DNA of 64,000 nt from Liopterus haemorrhoidalis (Eukaryota; Arthropoda; Insecta; Coleoptera; Dytiscidae). The notes below the pieces were generated by a model. That model ran no database searches. It was not told the origin of the DNA and saw only the letters and a list, made by a program, of their open reading frames with translations. This document shows, piece by piece, positions 53,563 to 64,000 of this stretch. Made by a program: the position numbers and the translations under genes. The stretch lies in the NCBI GenBank assembly GCA_963971575.1, contig OZ020622.1:14918279-14982278 (forward strand). The letters are read 5' to 3'. The number at the start of each line of letters is the position of its first letter. Position 1 is the first letter of the stretch.

Positions 53563-54267
53563 AAACAGTTTGGGGAACCCTGGTCTAAGCTAATTTTCTC
53601 AGTTTTGCTGTTAAGAGACGCGATGTATTTTCATCCCCAATTAATTTATTTAAATGACGAAATCTCCATATGAATTTATTCATTCAAAAATCCTAATGAA
53701 AACAATAATACAGCTTCGGTCAGAGGCGCGCTAATCTCTCACACGCACATAAAAAAAACCTTCATAAAATGGTTACAATATTGCCGGAGCTGTGTGCCCG
53801 GAGTTGTCAGTCCGGGGATGAGATGTAAAAAAGGTAATCTGAGATCAGGAGATTAACATCTCGCGACTCATCGACCACAGGATATCACCGGAATGGACTT
53901 GCAACTTCTCACCCTACTGTCAGTCCTCCCTCCAGGACTCCGGGACTCCGGGATTCCGGGACATGTTCTAATGAACTGGCCAAACGTTTACCTCGTAACA
54001 TTTTACAAGCTAATAAAATCACTGTTATATTATTAGGCTGGAAAAGAATCCTTATACATACACACAAGATCTGTCTAAGGTTATTTAAAACAAACACACG
54101 AAGTTCATATTTTGTATATTTATTGTTATTATTTATGTTAAATATTAAAACTATTTTTTTCGCCGATTCATATTACAATTTGCATTTTAGGGGCAGTTTA
54201 TAGGCAGTGAAGCCACTTTTACTATCTAGGCTGTGAAAAGTTAAAAAACACAAAGTGAAATGCAGTG
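53563..54267. other. No recognised gene; GC-rich patch 53780-53965
   Basis: ACTCCGGG is repeated at 53938-53962. A minus-strand 62-codon open frame at 53909-54097 has no recognisable similarity. Nothing else supported. Confidence 0.4.
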
Positions 54268-54270
54268 TTG

Positions 54271-54839
54271 TAGACCGGGAGCTCATGACATTTTTGGTCT
54301 CCGATTTCATACAGCATGCCTTTTGGAGGAGAGAATATTTACCCTGTGACAACAAAAAAGGGATGGTACTAAACCCCTGCACGCTTTCCGGTCATAGGGA
54401 AAAATGCATTTCCACTTGCACAAAATTTTTGTGTTTTTCTCTGATTTAATATTGCTTGCCCTTTTGTCAAAAGAAAGTTATAACAAATTTAAAGTCTTTT
54501 AATTATAGGCATGCTGTATGAAAACGCGGAAAATCATATTTTTTTATTACAAGATCACATGACCGTTTGAGCCCTTTGGGACCCTCCGAAACGCATGCAT
54601 ATATTTAAAAGACTTTAAATTTGTTATAACTTTCTTTTGACAAAAGGGCAAGCAATATTAAATCAGAGAAAAGCACAAAAATTTTGTGTTTAAGTGGAAA
54701 TGCAATTTTCCCTATGACCGGAAAGCGTGCAGGGGTTTAGTACCATCTCTTTTTTGTTGTCACAGGGTAAATATTCTCTCCTCCAAAAGGCATGCTGTAT
54801 GAAATCGGAGACCAAAAACTGTTATGAGCTCCCGGTCTA
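54271..54839. mobile_element. 569-bp foldback element with ~235-bp inverted arms
   Basis: The left arm (54271-54508) starts TAGACCGGGAGCTCATGACA and the right arm (about 54605-54839) is its near-complete inverse, ending TGAGCTCCCGGTCTA. The spacer is about 95 bp. TTG lies on both sides (54268-54270, 54840-54842). The arms agree except for scattered substitutions, so the element is fairly young or kept similar by gene conversion. Confidence 0.9.
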
Positions 54840-54862
54840 TTGTAATAGATACATTTAAAACA

Positions 54863-55922
54863 TTGATGTGAAGTGTGAATTTTCACCAATTTCAGGGTTT
54901 TGCAGGTATTTAGTAAGTGAATGATGATTATTTTGGATGCGAAAACAAATTTTATATTAAAATATTTTTTTTGGTAATTTTTTTTCGAACGCCTAATACC
55001 ATTATTTAGGTTTCTAAATATGTGCAGTATTTTTTTTTATATAGCAAGGTTCATTAAGAATTTTAAAAATTGCGCCTATGGCTTCCATTGGTTGTTATAA
55101 GTTTCGCCCCTCTGATTTCGTGTATATTGAAACAGAATTAAATTATAATTTAAACAATTTCCACTGGCTATTAAATTTACGCTTTTAAAAATTAAATGCA
55201 ACATTTGCCAAAATATAACTAGAATTTTGAAAAAATAATTTAAACAATATAAAAATTAAAAAAAAAAAAACAAAAAGTAATATAGTCTCTTCTCACAGGG
55301 TTCGATCCCTTTCGGATCGGGTTACTTGGGTGAAAAATCAGCGTCAAATACCACTATACCAGCATACATGTTACAGTGTGGCGTGTTACAAAGCTATAAC
55401 TTGTGTACATTATTAGCCAAAAATCACAAAAAATGCGTTTTTTTCCAAAAACCTAATCTGATCAAAAATTCCTGTTGAACTATTCCGGTTCACACCAATG
55501 TACATTACTTAGAATTTTTTCAGATTTTTAGTTTAAACCATCTGGGCTACAGGGTGTGGGACAAAAATTTTTTTGCACAATTTTGGCAAAAATCGCTTCA
55601 AAATAATTTATTTTGCAAAAATAAAAATTTGATCGTTAATCCACGTACCAAGGGCTTTCATTTGATACCCTACTCAGAATTATAAAAAAATATTTTTTTT
55701 TTCACATGAGCACATATTTGTTTATATTTTTAGGGGGATATGTTTTTTAGATGTTTTAGTATTTTTCCTATGTGCGGGTCAAAGAGTTGTATAAGCATGC
55801 CAAATTTCAACTCTCTAGGTTTAGCCGTTTGGCTACAATTTTTACCGAACAGACAGACAGACAGACAGACAGACAAACGACAAAATGACGGTATAAGGGT
55901 TTTAGGGTCATACCTAACCCTA
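54863..55922 (-). mobile_element. Family A element, complete copy
   Basis: On the minus strand: left end near 55905-55922 (slightly shortened: CATACCTAACCCTAAAAA on the plus strand), TCTG tract (55849-55876), conserved block, tRNA-like core (55285-55380), CCATAGGCGCAATTTTT block, and end GTGTGAATTTTCACC at 54873-54887. Confidence 0.85.
55285..55380 (-). other. tRNA-like core of family A
   Basis: On the minus strand GCTGGTATAGTGGTATTTG is a good A-box region. GGATCGAACCC at 55297-55308 is a weaker B-box match. The sequence between them again differs from other copies. Confidence 0.5.
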
Positions 55923-56003
55923 AAAAATAACTAGATACAGATACATGCCAAAAATGTTTGTATTTAGATTCTAAAATCTAGATTTTAAAATCAATTACCA
56001 CAA

Positions 56004-56719
56004 CAATCGGTCATGTATTTTTGCATTTTGTAAATACGTCTTTAGAAACTGGCTACTTTCCGGAACACCTCAAATGTTCTACTATTACGCCTTTATCTAA
56101 AGTTTCAGAGGCTCTAGATGCCAGTAAATACAGACCTGTTAACTCGTTGCCAACATTGGAAAAATTATTAGAAAAAGTGGTAAGTAAACAAATTACTGAG
56201 TTTTTAGAAGATAATAAAATATTTATCACAAATCAGTCTGGATTTAGAAGGAATCATTCGTGTGAGACCGCTTTACAGGGTATGATATCCGAATGATACC
56301 AGTTGGATAATGATTATTTCATTGTTGCAGTATTTCTAGACATACGTAGAGCCTTTGAAACTATTGATAGAGGAATACTGATAGAAAAATTATTTAACTA
56401 TGGGATCCGTGGCACAGCATTAGCGCAGCATAACTAAAATAGTTAAATAGGAAATAATTATTCATCTAGATTACGTAACAATTGGGGTGTTCCACAGGGA
56501 AGTGGTTTAGGACCGATATTATTTCTCATTTATATTAATGATATTGCCAATAATGTAAATTTTGATTATATTAATTTATTTGCAGACGATACCTTGGTTG
56601 CCGTCTATGATAAAGATCTTAATTAAGCTATAAATAGAACAAATGTAGAACTAAATAAATTACACAATTATTTTTGTTTGAATAAATTAAAAATTAATAT
56701 AGAAAAAAACAAATGTAAA
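56004..56719 (+). pseudogene. Non-LTR reverse transcriptase fragment (Jockey/CR1-like)
   Basis: ORF 56021-56296 covers the N-terminal palm region (YFPEHLKCSTITPL, KYRPVNSLPTLEKLLEK, NQSGFRRNHSCETAL). After a stop, the same gene continues with [33 protein letters not shown] and the catalytic LFADDT. Several stop codons interrupt it. It is cut at 56719 by a mariner fragment. Endonuclease and 3' parts are absent. Confidence 0.85.
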
Positions 56720-57092
56720 ACAACAACCGATTTTGGACGACCTTCACGAAATTCGCCCTTAAGCGAACTACGGCCACGATTGAAGTCGGTAAACCATCGA
56801 TAAATAGTAATCCTTGAAGGTGCTTCATCGCCAAAAGTCGAATTAAGTTCATCGATACACTGTTGTTGGGTTAATCCACGTTGAAAAGTTGTAAAAAATA
56901 ATCGCTCGAAAATATTCACGATTTAATTCTTAGCCGAGATGAAGTTACTGTAAACAACACAAACAGCGCTCGTACGTCAAAACGTTCTGAGTATGTATAC
57001 CGTCAAAAATATCAAACTTTACGATAGAAGCGTCAGTTGTCAGATGGCAGCACTAGTTTAGCGCAATCCCGATGTATAATAGGCAACCCTCG
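56720..57092 (-). pseudogene. Mariner 5' fragment with transposase N-terminus
   Basis: One terminus, CGAGGGTTGCCTATTATAC read on the minus strand, abuts TA at 57093-57094. From ATG 56919 about 66 codons are open: FERLFFTTFQRGLTQQQC, FGDEAPSRITIYRW, FREGRPKSV, the first helix-turn-helix and linker of a mariner transposase. The remainder and the other terminus are missing. Confidence 0.82.
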
Positions 57093-57095
57093 TAT

Positions 57096-57320
57096 TTACT
57101 AAAGAAATATTTTAAATACTAGGAAAATATTTTAAATACTAAGAAATATTTTAAATAATAGGGAAATATTTGAAATACAAGGAAATATTTAAAATATGTA
57201 CTAGGGAAATATTTGAAATACAAGGAAATATTTGAAATATATACTAGGGAATTATTTTAAACACTAGGAAAATATTTGAAATTTTGGGAAATATTTTAAG
57301 TACTTCTAAAGTATTTCAAA
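57096..57320. repeat. Minisatellite, AAATACTAGGGAAATATTT unit
   Basis: About eleven degenerate ~20-bp units of the same sequence as 36790-37085. It starts directly beside the mariner fragment. Confidence 0.82.
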
Positions 57321-57351
57321 TACTGGCATTTTCAGAAAACAAATACTACTA

Positions 57352-57930
57352 CAGACGATTTCGCTTAATTGGGCCACCACTTAATTGGGGCAGCCGCTTA
57401 TTAGGGCCAAATCTCAAAGAACAGAAACCAAACCAAGGAACCAATAGTAAATTTACATGTTTAATTGAGACAACATTCCGCTTAATTGGGAGAGTAAATT
57501 TAAGTACATATTATGTTACACATATTCTCAAGAAAAAATATGTACAAAGAATTTAATATTACAGCGTTATTTTATGCAGGAAGGAAATGAAGGGAACCCT
57601 ACATTCGCACTGAATACCTGTGCTGATTTTGTAGAAGTAAAATGTTACAAAAACAAAAGACAGACTACACTTGACGCATTTTTGCATTGAATTAAATTGT
57701 ATGTACCTATTTATTATTTTATTTTGGAATTTATTATTATTTTTTCTTAAAAGTTTATATTTTTTGGTTATATGTAATTTATAGTTTTGTCCAAGAGTTT
57801 ATAAAATAAAATTATTGGAAGAAAAATATGCATTGTTTAATTTTATGTGAAATTCGCTTAATTGGGGCAGCCGCTTAATTGGGCCAAAATGCCTAAGTCC
57901 CGATGTGTCCCACTTAAGCGGAATCGACTG
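57352..57930. mobile_element. 579-bp pogo/Tigger-type MITE
   Basis: Ends CAGACGATTTCGCTTAATTG and CTTAAGCGGAATCGACTG are inverted and flanked by TA (57350-57351, 57931-57932). GCTTAATTGGG words recur four or more times near both ends. No transposase. Confidence 0.87.
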
Positions 57931-57963
57931 TATTAATTTTTTGAAGTATTTTGAATAACAATA

Positions 57964-59237
57964 CCAGGTCTACAAGTATGAAATGCGGATTTTTTTTTTA
58001 AATAAAATACAGTAACCTCAAAAGAACAGTAAAAGTTTATTTTTTCAAAGTATGCTCCATTAGAAGTTATACATTTTCCCCATCTTTCAGGCAATTTGTG
58101 AATACCTGGCCAGTAGAACTCTTCCCCTTTCCCCGCAAACCATTCATCTAGCTATTCTTTTACATTTTCATATGAACAAAAGTGCTGCTCGGCAAATGTG
58201 CGACCCATCGATGCGAACAAGTGGTAATCTGAAGGGACCAAGTCTGATGAGTAAGTGGCATGGGGTAGCACTTCCCACTTGAGTGCCTCCAATGTGTTGC
58301 AAACTGCTTTTGCCTTATGTGATGGAGTGTTATCGTGAAGAAAGATTACCTTGTGCTGTCTTCTTTCGTATTCTGGTCGCGAATGGTTCAATTCAATCAG
58401 TTGTTGTTGGTAGCGTTGGGTATTAACTGTTTCACCAGGTTTTAACAATTCATAATAGACCACACTCTTTTGGTCCCACCAAGTACAGAGCATTGTCTTT
58501 TTGCCAAAGCGATTCGGTCTTGCAGTTGATGTGGATGGTGAGCCTGGGTTCACCCATGATTTTTTGCGTTTGGGATTTTCAAAATAAATCCATTTTTCAT
58601 CGCCAGTAATGATACGATGCAAAAAAGACTTTCTTTTGTATCGTGCAAGCAAAATTTCACAAGTGTTTTTGCGTTTTTCCATCTGCCTCTCATTCAATGC
58701 ATGTGGAACCCATCTGCCGACTTTCTGGATCTTACCCATCTCTCGTAGGCGATTGGAAACAGCTTGTTGACTAACGCCTAACTGCTCTGCTAGTTGTTTT
58801 TGTGATTGACTATCGTCTTCCTGTAGCAATGTTTCCAATTTTGTATCTTCATATTTTTTTGGATGTTTTCCATGTTCTTTGTCTGTAAGATCAAAGTCAC
58901 CACTTTTGAAACGCCGAAACCATCGTTCACACGTATCTTGCGATGGAGCATATTCACCATAAGCTTCTCGAAGCAGTCGGTAAGATTCAGCAGCAGTTTT
59001 TTTCAAATGAAAACAAAACAGTAGTACTGTCCGCGAATGCTCTTTATTTGGCACAAAATTTGACATTTTTAACACAGTTAAACAAAACTATATGATCACT
59101 TTTCAAATTATGACCTATACGCATTTGACACTTAATGATAACTTAACAAAACGCCATATGTGTTGAAACTCTGAACTATACACTCTGTTTGCGCGGCAAG
59201 TTTGAAAAAAATCCGCATTTCATACTTGTAGACCTGG
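57964..59237 (-). mobile_element. Mariner element, near complete (copy 2)
   Basis: Same 33-bp-type inverted ends as copy 1 (CCAGGTCTACAAGTATGAAA), flanked by TA (57962-57963, 59238-59239). It is 1274 bp, 12 bp shorter than copy 1, explained by one in-frame deletion in the gene. Confidence 0.96.
58041..59075 (-). pseudogene. Mariner transposase, truncated by a nonsense codon
   Basis: Open for 307 codons from ATG 59075 to TAG at 58152, where copy 1 has TGG. The tail that follows in copy 1 is still recognisable. Four residues (LIIK of copy 1, after LIELNHS) are deleted. ITGDEKWIYF, LHDNTPSHKA and LVPSDYHLF supply all three catalytic aspartates. The position that is TGA in copy 1 is CGA here. 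The missing 40-odd C-terminal residues probably abolish function. Confidence 0.93.
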
Positions 59238-59496
59238 TAAAAATATTTAAATAAACAAATTTTGTTGTTTTCCTCGTTAGCCGCATAACTTAAGTAACAA
59301 CTCTCGTATACAGTCATGAAAAAGTTTGGTTGACACGTCTATGTCAATTATTCTCAGGTGGTTTTTATAAAAACTTCCTCCTGATTAAAATATAAATATA
59401 ATAGACAATGGCGTAACATTGCAGAAAATTTTAATAAATACAATTTAGTAACGTTTGTTTAATTAGACTACAATTACTCGCTTTGAATACAATATG

Positions 59497-59560
59497 AAGA
59501 CATTAACATTGATGAGAAGTTTAAATTTTCACACATTTCAGGGATTTGCAGGTATTTAGC
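59497..59560 (-). repeat. Family A 3' end fragment
   Basis: TTTTCACACATTTCAGGGAT then TTGCAGGTATTTAGCAAG. The rest of the element is missing. Confidence 0.75.
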
Positions 59561-59604
59561 AAGCGATGATGGCGAAAAGGGTCCCGCCTGCTGAATGTTT
59601 TGAA

Positions 59605-59918
59605 CAGAGCCGCAGTAAGGGGGGGCAGAGGGGGCGACGGCCCCTAACGCACTAAGGAAAAGGGCGCTGACGAGCTTGACTAAGGGGCGCCACATTGCGA
59701 AGGTGAGGTCCTTTTTTTTGCTCATCACTTAGATTTTAGGAGGTGAGGACCTTTTTTTGCTCATCACTTGGATTTTAGGAGGTGAGGACCTTTTTCTTGC
59801 TCATCATTTAGAGTTTGGGAGGTGAGAACCTTATTTTTGCTTATCACTTACATTTATTTACCAAGGGCGCCAAAACACGGTTTTGCTCCTAGCGCAAGTT
59901 TTCCTTACTGCGGCTCTG
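59605..59918. mobile_element. 314-bp hAT MITE with internal tandem repeat
   Basis: GTTTTGAA is duplicated on both sides (59597-59604, 59919-59926). Ends CAGAGCCGCAGTAAGG and CCTTACTGCGGCTCTG are perfectly inverted. About four units of ~48 bp (GAGGTGAGGACC, then TTTGCTCATCACTT) occupy 59697-59852. Confidence 0.93.
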
Positions 59919-60016
59919 GTTTTGAACCAGGGACAACTCGTGCTGTATAAATATAGGGTTGCAACTTTTATAGGTACTAGTTATTATAGGTTATTTAAGT
60001 TAAGAGTTACTAAATA

Positions 60017-61562
60017 CGAGGGTTACCTTTTATGTTTTTACAAACGACCACTAGATGGCAATATTGAAATGTGTCATTACTATATTCGTAAAATTTGACA
60101 GTTGTTATGTGAAATCAGTGGCAGCTTATAAATTGATTAGTTTGTTGACAGTGAGCGTTAAAAAAACGTTTGTGAAAAAATGGATATTATTCGTAAAGGT
60201 TTTTGTTTTTAGATTTTATACGATATTAGTAAAGGCCTAACTCAACCACAAGGGATAGATTCGCTTCGTTGAAATTTTGGTAATGAAGCACAATCAGAGA
60301 AGACTGTTTACAATTGGTTTGCAGAATTTCGTCGTAGTCGTGCGTCCGTCAGTGATAAATCTCGTGAAGGTCCACCAAAATTGGTTGTGATTCAAAAAAA
60401 CATCGATGCTGTGCGTAAAATGATTGAAGAAAATCGGCATGTGACTTACCGTGAGATAGAGGCATCCTTTGGCATATCGCAAACTGCAATACGTTCGATT
60501 TTACATGAACATTTAGGTGTGAAAAAAATCTGTTCCCGATGGATTCTGCATAATTTGACCGAAGCTCAAAAAAAGCTAGTGTTGACTGGTGTAAGGGAAT
60601 GCTAAAAAAATTCAACCTAGGCACTGCAAAATCCGTATTGACAATAAAACATTACCTATAAAGGCGCTGTTGTCGCTTACAAAATGGCGATTGGAATAGG
60701 ATATTTTTGACATTTGCCATTTGATACACAACAATTCACATTGTAGTTATTTTCTGTTGCGATTTTAAAGACATTTTATTAAAGTTTTCTTCACTTTAAC
60801 ACATACAAACAATGAGCCATAATAATTAAATGAGCCACATCCAACAAAATCCTATTCCGTTAAGTTCCAAAATATTCCGCTAGGCGTCACTTCAGTTATT
60901 GCCAGTTCTCAATACAACAACATTACAGGTGACGAAACTTGGATTTATTCATATGAACCGGAAACTAAGCAACAATCCACTGTTTGGGTCTTCCAAGATG
61001 AACCGAAACCTACAGAAGATGTTCGTTCACGAAGCACTTCCAAGATAATGAACGCTTGTTTCTTCGGTTGAACTGAATGCAACCATTTCTTTAGAGGATC
61101 GGAGAACAGTTAATGCTGAATGGTAAACAATTTGTTTGCCAGAAGTAATCGACAACATCAGGAAAAACAACCAAAAACGTCTCATCATTCTTCATCATAT
61201 CAATGCAAGCTCCCACACAGCACGTCAAACAATTGATTATTTGAAGGAGAAAAACATCGAATTAATGTCTCATTGCCCGTATTCACCTGATTTATCCCCT
61301 AACGATTTTTTCGTTCCCCAATGTCAAACAAAAAATGCATGGACAGCGATTTTCATCACCTCAAGTAGATGTTGAAGCCTTCGAAAACCATGTTTTTGAG
61401 ATACCAACTTCAAAGTGGAAAAAATGTTTCGAGGATTGGTTTGACCGCAAGCAGAAATGAATACATCTTAAAGGCGAATATTTTAAAAAGCAATAACACA
61501 GTTTTTTCCTAAAAAAAATTCTTCTTTCTTAGTTTTTGTAAAAACTTAAAAGGTAGCCCGCG
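60017..61562 (+). mobile_element. Mariner relic with an insertion in its gene
   Basis: Ends CGAGGGTTACCTTTTATG and AACTTAAAAGGTAGCCCGCG are imperfectly inverted, with TA at 60015-60016 and 61563-61564. At 1546 bp it is about 250 bp longer than a normal mariner because of extra DNA at about 60642-60911. Confidence 0.87.
60180..61496 (+). pseudogene. Mariner transposase relic
   Basis: From ATG 60180 a TAG follows within 12 codons. Coding resumes (NWFAEFRRSRASVSD), an open block at 60381-60605 gives the second helix-turn-helix (ASFGISQTAIRSILHEHLGV, WILHNLTEAQK) and MLKKFN-type text. After the inserted stretch the catalytic core follows: ITGDETWIYSYEPE (first Asp near 60933), VFQDEPKPTEDVRSRS, LIILHHINASSHTAR (Ile where the second Asp is expected) and YSPDLSPNDFF (third Asp). 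The tail ends at TAA 61494-61496. Multiple frameshifts and the lost second Asp show it is long dead. Confidence 0.85.
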
Positions 61563-61564
61563 TA

Positions 61565-61686
61565 TTTAGTAATAAAATAATGGTTAGAATTTAATTTATT
61601 TCAATTAATTTCATTCGTTTTTATATAGGCACTGCCGGCTTCGCAGTGGTAGTGCTTGCGCCGATGATGAAGTCGCGAGCCATATT
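61565..61686. other. A-box-like segment, no complete RNA gene
   Basis: GGCTTCGCAGTGGTAGTGC at 61637-61656 looks like a tRNA D-arm/A box and may be a SINE head. The hAT insertion at 61695 follows and no B box is found beyond it. Confidence 0.35.
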
Positions 61687-61694
61687 ATCTAGAA

Positions 61695-62702
61695 CAGCGT
61701 TTCTCAACCGGGGGGCCGTGAAGGCTTCGTCGCGGGGCCGCGAAGTCATACAAAATCGAAACATGAAAATATAATAAAAATGCGCTCAATCTTGCAAGAT
61801 ATAAATTTTATTCATAGTTATAAATACGAGTATCTTATATTTATATTCATAAAAATATACCTTTCATATCATAAATAAAATAAATATTCTATTTATTTTT
61901 ATATATAATATACTTATTTTGACAACTAATTTAAACTACAGGCTATTTCAAACGTTTAAGTTGTCACTAGCTAATTTTATAATGAGTAAATGGGCTTTTA
62001 CTTTACAAAATGATCAAAAGCTTCACTCAATCGATAAAAATTACTAGAATTGAACATCTAGTTCCGCTTTAACCAAAGAAACAGACTATAGGTAGACTAT
62101 ATCAAGGTCAAATAAATTGTATGTGTCGGTTAATGGGTTTCTCTGACAAGTATTTTCAGGTTGTATTTTAAAGTAGGTACGACTTGAAAGTGCAATATTT
62201 TTTATTATATATTTTTAATGGCTCTTCGAGCTACAGATAACTCAAGAGTAAGGATGCGAATGTGTTTAAATTAAAATGGAAAGCACTTTGAACACTTGTA
62301 AATAAAAATACATTACTTTTAAGTCGTTATAGGGAATATAATCGTCATTTAAAAATATCACAATTTTTTGTCAACCGTAAAAGATATTAAAAAAATGTTT
62401 AAGAAAAAGTTGTTGAAACGCTCTATCCAAAGATATACAGTATGATATACGTTCCCATTTAAAAATTCGAAATTGTCCTTGATATCCTGTACTTTAACAC
62501 TATCCTGTATCTTGTAATTTCAACACTACCACCGTTCAATTTTGTGGATAAATTTTTGTTCAAAAATTTTCCCAACTTGCTCACACCTCACCTTTTCGAA
62601 AAAAGTGTTCCCATTATCTTGATACACCATAATATAGGAGGGCCGCAGACAATATCTACATAATTTCGGTGGGCCCCAGGCAGAAAAGGTTGGGAAACAC
62701 TG
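61695..62702. mobile_element. Non-autonomous hAT element, 8-bp target duplication
   Basis: ATCTAGAA flanks both ends (61687-61694, 62703-62710). Ends CAGCGTTTCTCAACC and GGTTGGGAAACACTG are inverted with one or two changes; GGGGGCCG / GGGCCC words lie just inside. The interior is AT-rich with a family G MITE at 61938-62095. No transposase. Confidence 0.92.
61938..62095. mobile_element. Family G MITE copy inside the hAT element
   Basis: CAGGCTATTTCAAACGTTTA on the left and CTTTAACCAAAGAAACAGAC on the right are degenerate G ends. The interior word AAAATGATCAAAAGCTTC matches other G copies. Confidence 0.7.
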
Positions 62703-62710
62703 ATCTAGAA

Positions 62711-63565
62711 TACAAGGAAGTGATTTTTCCCCCAGGTGACGAGAATTTTTTTAAACTATTATACTTGTTTAATCTACTTCAACCTGGGCTTATGTAGTCC
62801 CTCTGGGTTCATGTAGTTCCCCCTCCCCTGAGGAAAATGTCTGGATTCAACACTGGTTCTTTTCATTCTACATCCACACAATGTTGTTTTTAAAGGAACA
62901 AAACATAGAGTGATGTTGTCCTGTTGCACACACAAATATCCTGTGGCTCTTTACTATATTTATCTGGAATTAATTTAGTGAAAAATTCACATTAAAATAA
63001 TGAATGTGGTGTTTTGTTACTATTACAGTACAAAGCTTTGATAAGTTGCGAGCAACGAGTGTCGGTGTTTCATTAAAGAGTGATCCTGACAGCATTTTAA
63101 TCTACAAATGATAAATACTATTTCAATTTTCCACCTTTCCACATCCGTGGAAACAATCACCGTTGCACTAATACCTTTCTAATTTAAAAAATTTAAGTAC
63201 CATTTATCAATCGACATGAAATTAAAATCAATGACCTGAGAATCTAACCAGACTATGTACGTAGGGCGCTAGGTATGTTTTGAGATAGGACTGTAAAAAT
63301 AAACATAGTAAGTTTATTCTTCCCTTCTATAAAGGATAAAATGCGCGGAGTTACATTTAATAGCACTGAAGCGACGATCGAGGTCTACGAAATAGTTTCT
63401 GAGGTACCTGAACGATAGGCCCAGTACTTTCAAGACTGGTTTCATTGGATTGAAAAGTGTATTGAACATGAAGGTGAGTATTTTGAAAACCAATTAAAAT
63501 ATTTAAATCAGAGGCGGCTTGTGGAAATCTCTAATTCTGGTGCTACAACCAGAAGTATAATTGAC
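62711..63565. other. No recognisable gene
   Basis: A mixed segment. AAGACTGGTTTCATTGGATT near 63432 is somewhat GC-balanced and recalls mariner C-terminal wording (WIEKCIEHEGEYFENQ over 63446-63496), so a mariner tail fragment is possible. Nothing else supported. Confidence 0.4.
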
Positions 63566-63618
63566 ATTTTTAGGGTTTTGTAGGTATGACCAAAAAACCC
63601 TTATACCGTTTTTTTGTC

Positions 63619-63692
<74 letters not shown>

Positions 63693-64000
63693 TCGGTAAA
63701 AAATGTAGCCAAACGGCTAAACCTAGAGAGTTGAAATTTGGCATGCTTATACAACTCTTTGACCCGCACATAGGAAAAATACTAAAACATCTAAAAAACA
63801 TACCCCCCTAAAAATATAAACAAATATGTGCTCATCGAAATCAAAAATATCTTTTTTAAATTATGAGTAGGGTATCAAATTAAAGCTTAGTACGTGGATT
63901 AACGATCAAATTTTTATTTTTGAAAAATAAATTATTTTGATGCGATTTTTGCCAAAATTGTGCAAAAAAATTTTTGTCCCACACCCTGTAGCCCAGATGG
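63566..64000 (+). mobile_element. Family A element running off the window
   Basis: Begins TTTTTAGGGTTTTGTAGGTA, has the TCTG tract (63619-63690), then CGGCTAAACCTAGAGAGTTG and the conserved block up to CCCTGTAGCCCAGATGG at the edge. The tRNA-like half would lie outside. Confidence 0.85.
63619..63690. repeat. Pure (TCTG)18 microsatellite
   Basis: Eighteen uninterrupted TCTG units inside family A. Open frames across it on both strands are artefacts. Confidence 0.97.

Noticed and set aside
53909..54097. 62-codon minus-strand open frame near a GC-rich patch
   Set aside because: No motif or homology recognised; the GC patch contains short ACTCCGGG repeats that explain the open frame.

Overview
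The window is AT-rich eukaryotic DNA. Gene-sized stretches contain almost nothing except mobile elements and their remains. Mariner, Tc1, hAT, Harbinger-like, Ty3/gypsy and non-LTR families of the insect type, miniature inverted-repeat elements (MITEs), a tRNA-derived SINE and dispersed TCTG/GT microsatellite elements all point to an arthropod, most likely an insect with a large repeat-rich genome. I cannot name the species. The only candidate host gene sequence is a possible 3'-terminal exon on the minus strand at 773-912.

Layout. 1-9.8 kb: a minisatellite, a 598-bp MITE, the first copies of dispersed families A and B, and several inverted-repeat elements. 9.9-19.2 kb: a 372-bp MITE, a complete family A element, an internally deleted mariner, two hAT elements proved by 8-bp target duplications, more B copies and a 566-bp MITE flanked by TTA. 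19.8-27.5 kb: a heavily nested block in which a pogo-like element splits a family A copy, and a 3.4-kb Tc1-type shell holds a Harbinger-like element that itself holds a MITE inserted into its own kind. 27.9-29.9 kb: four tandem ~440-bp units. 30-34.4 kb: a degraded copy of a widespread arthropod protein of unknown function, then a hAT relic interrupted by a mariner and a family A element. 35.3-40 kb: a mariner with one nonsense codon, a minisatellite, the 3' half of a LINE, and a hAT element rich in GACTCC.

40.5-46.5 kb is the best-preserved feature: a Ty3/gypsy retrotransposon with LTRs that look identical, a primer binding site, a small membrane-protein ORF ahead of gag, a gag with breaks near its start, an intact pol and a polypurine tract. 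46.5-64 kb returns to nested relics: a Tc1 remnant, a SINE, further MITEs, a 569-bp foldback, a LINE reverse transcriptase fragment, a second near-complete mariner, another mariner relic and two more hAT elements with clean 8-bp target duplications.

These are parasitic sequences, so there is no pathway linking them. What can be read is order of insertion. The gypsy element is the youngest large insertion, and several nests have two to five layers. The most unusual structures are family A (terminal inverted repeats, a TCTG microsatellite and a tRNA-like core that differs from copy to copy), the small myristoylation-type membrane ORF in the gypsy element, and two unrelated hAT elements that used the same octamer inside the same MITE family. 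Family letters A-J are labels made up for this annotation.
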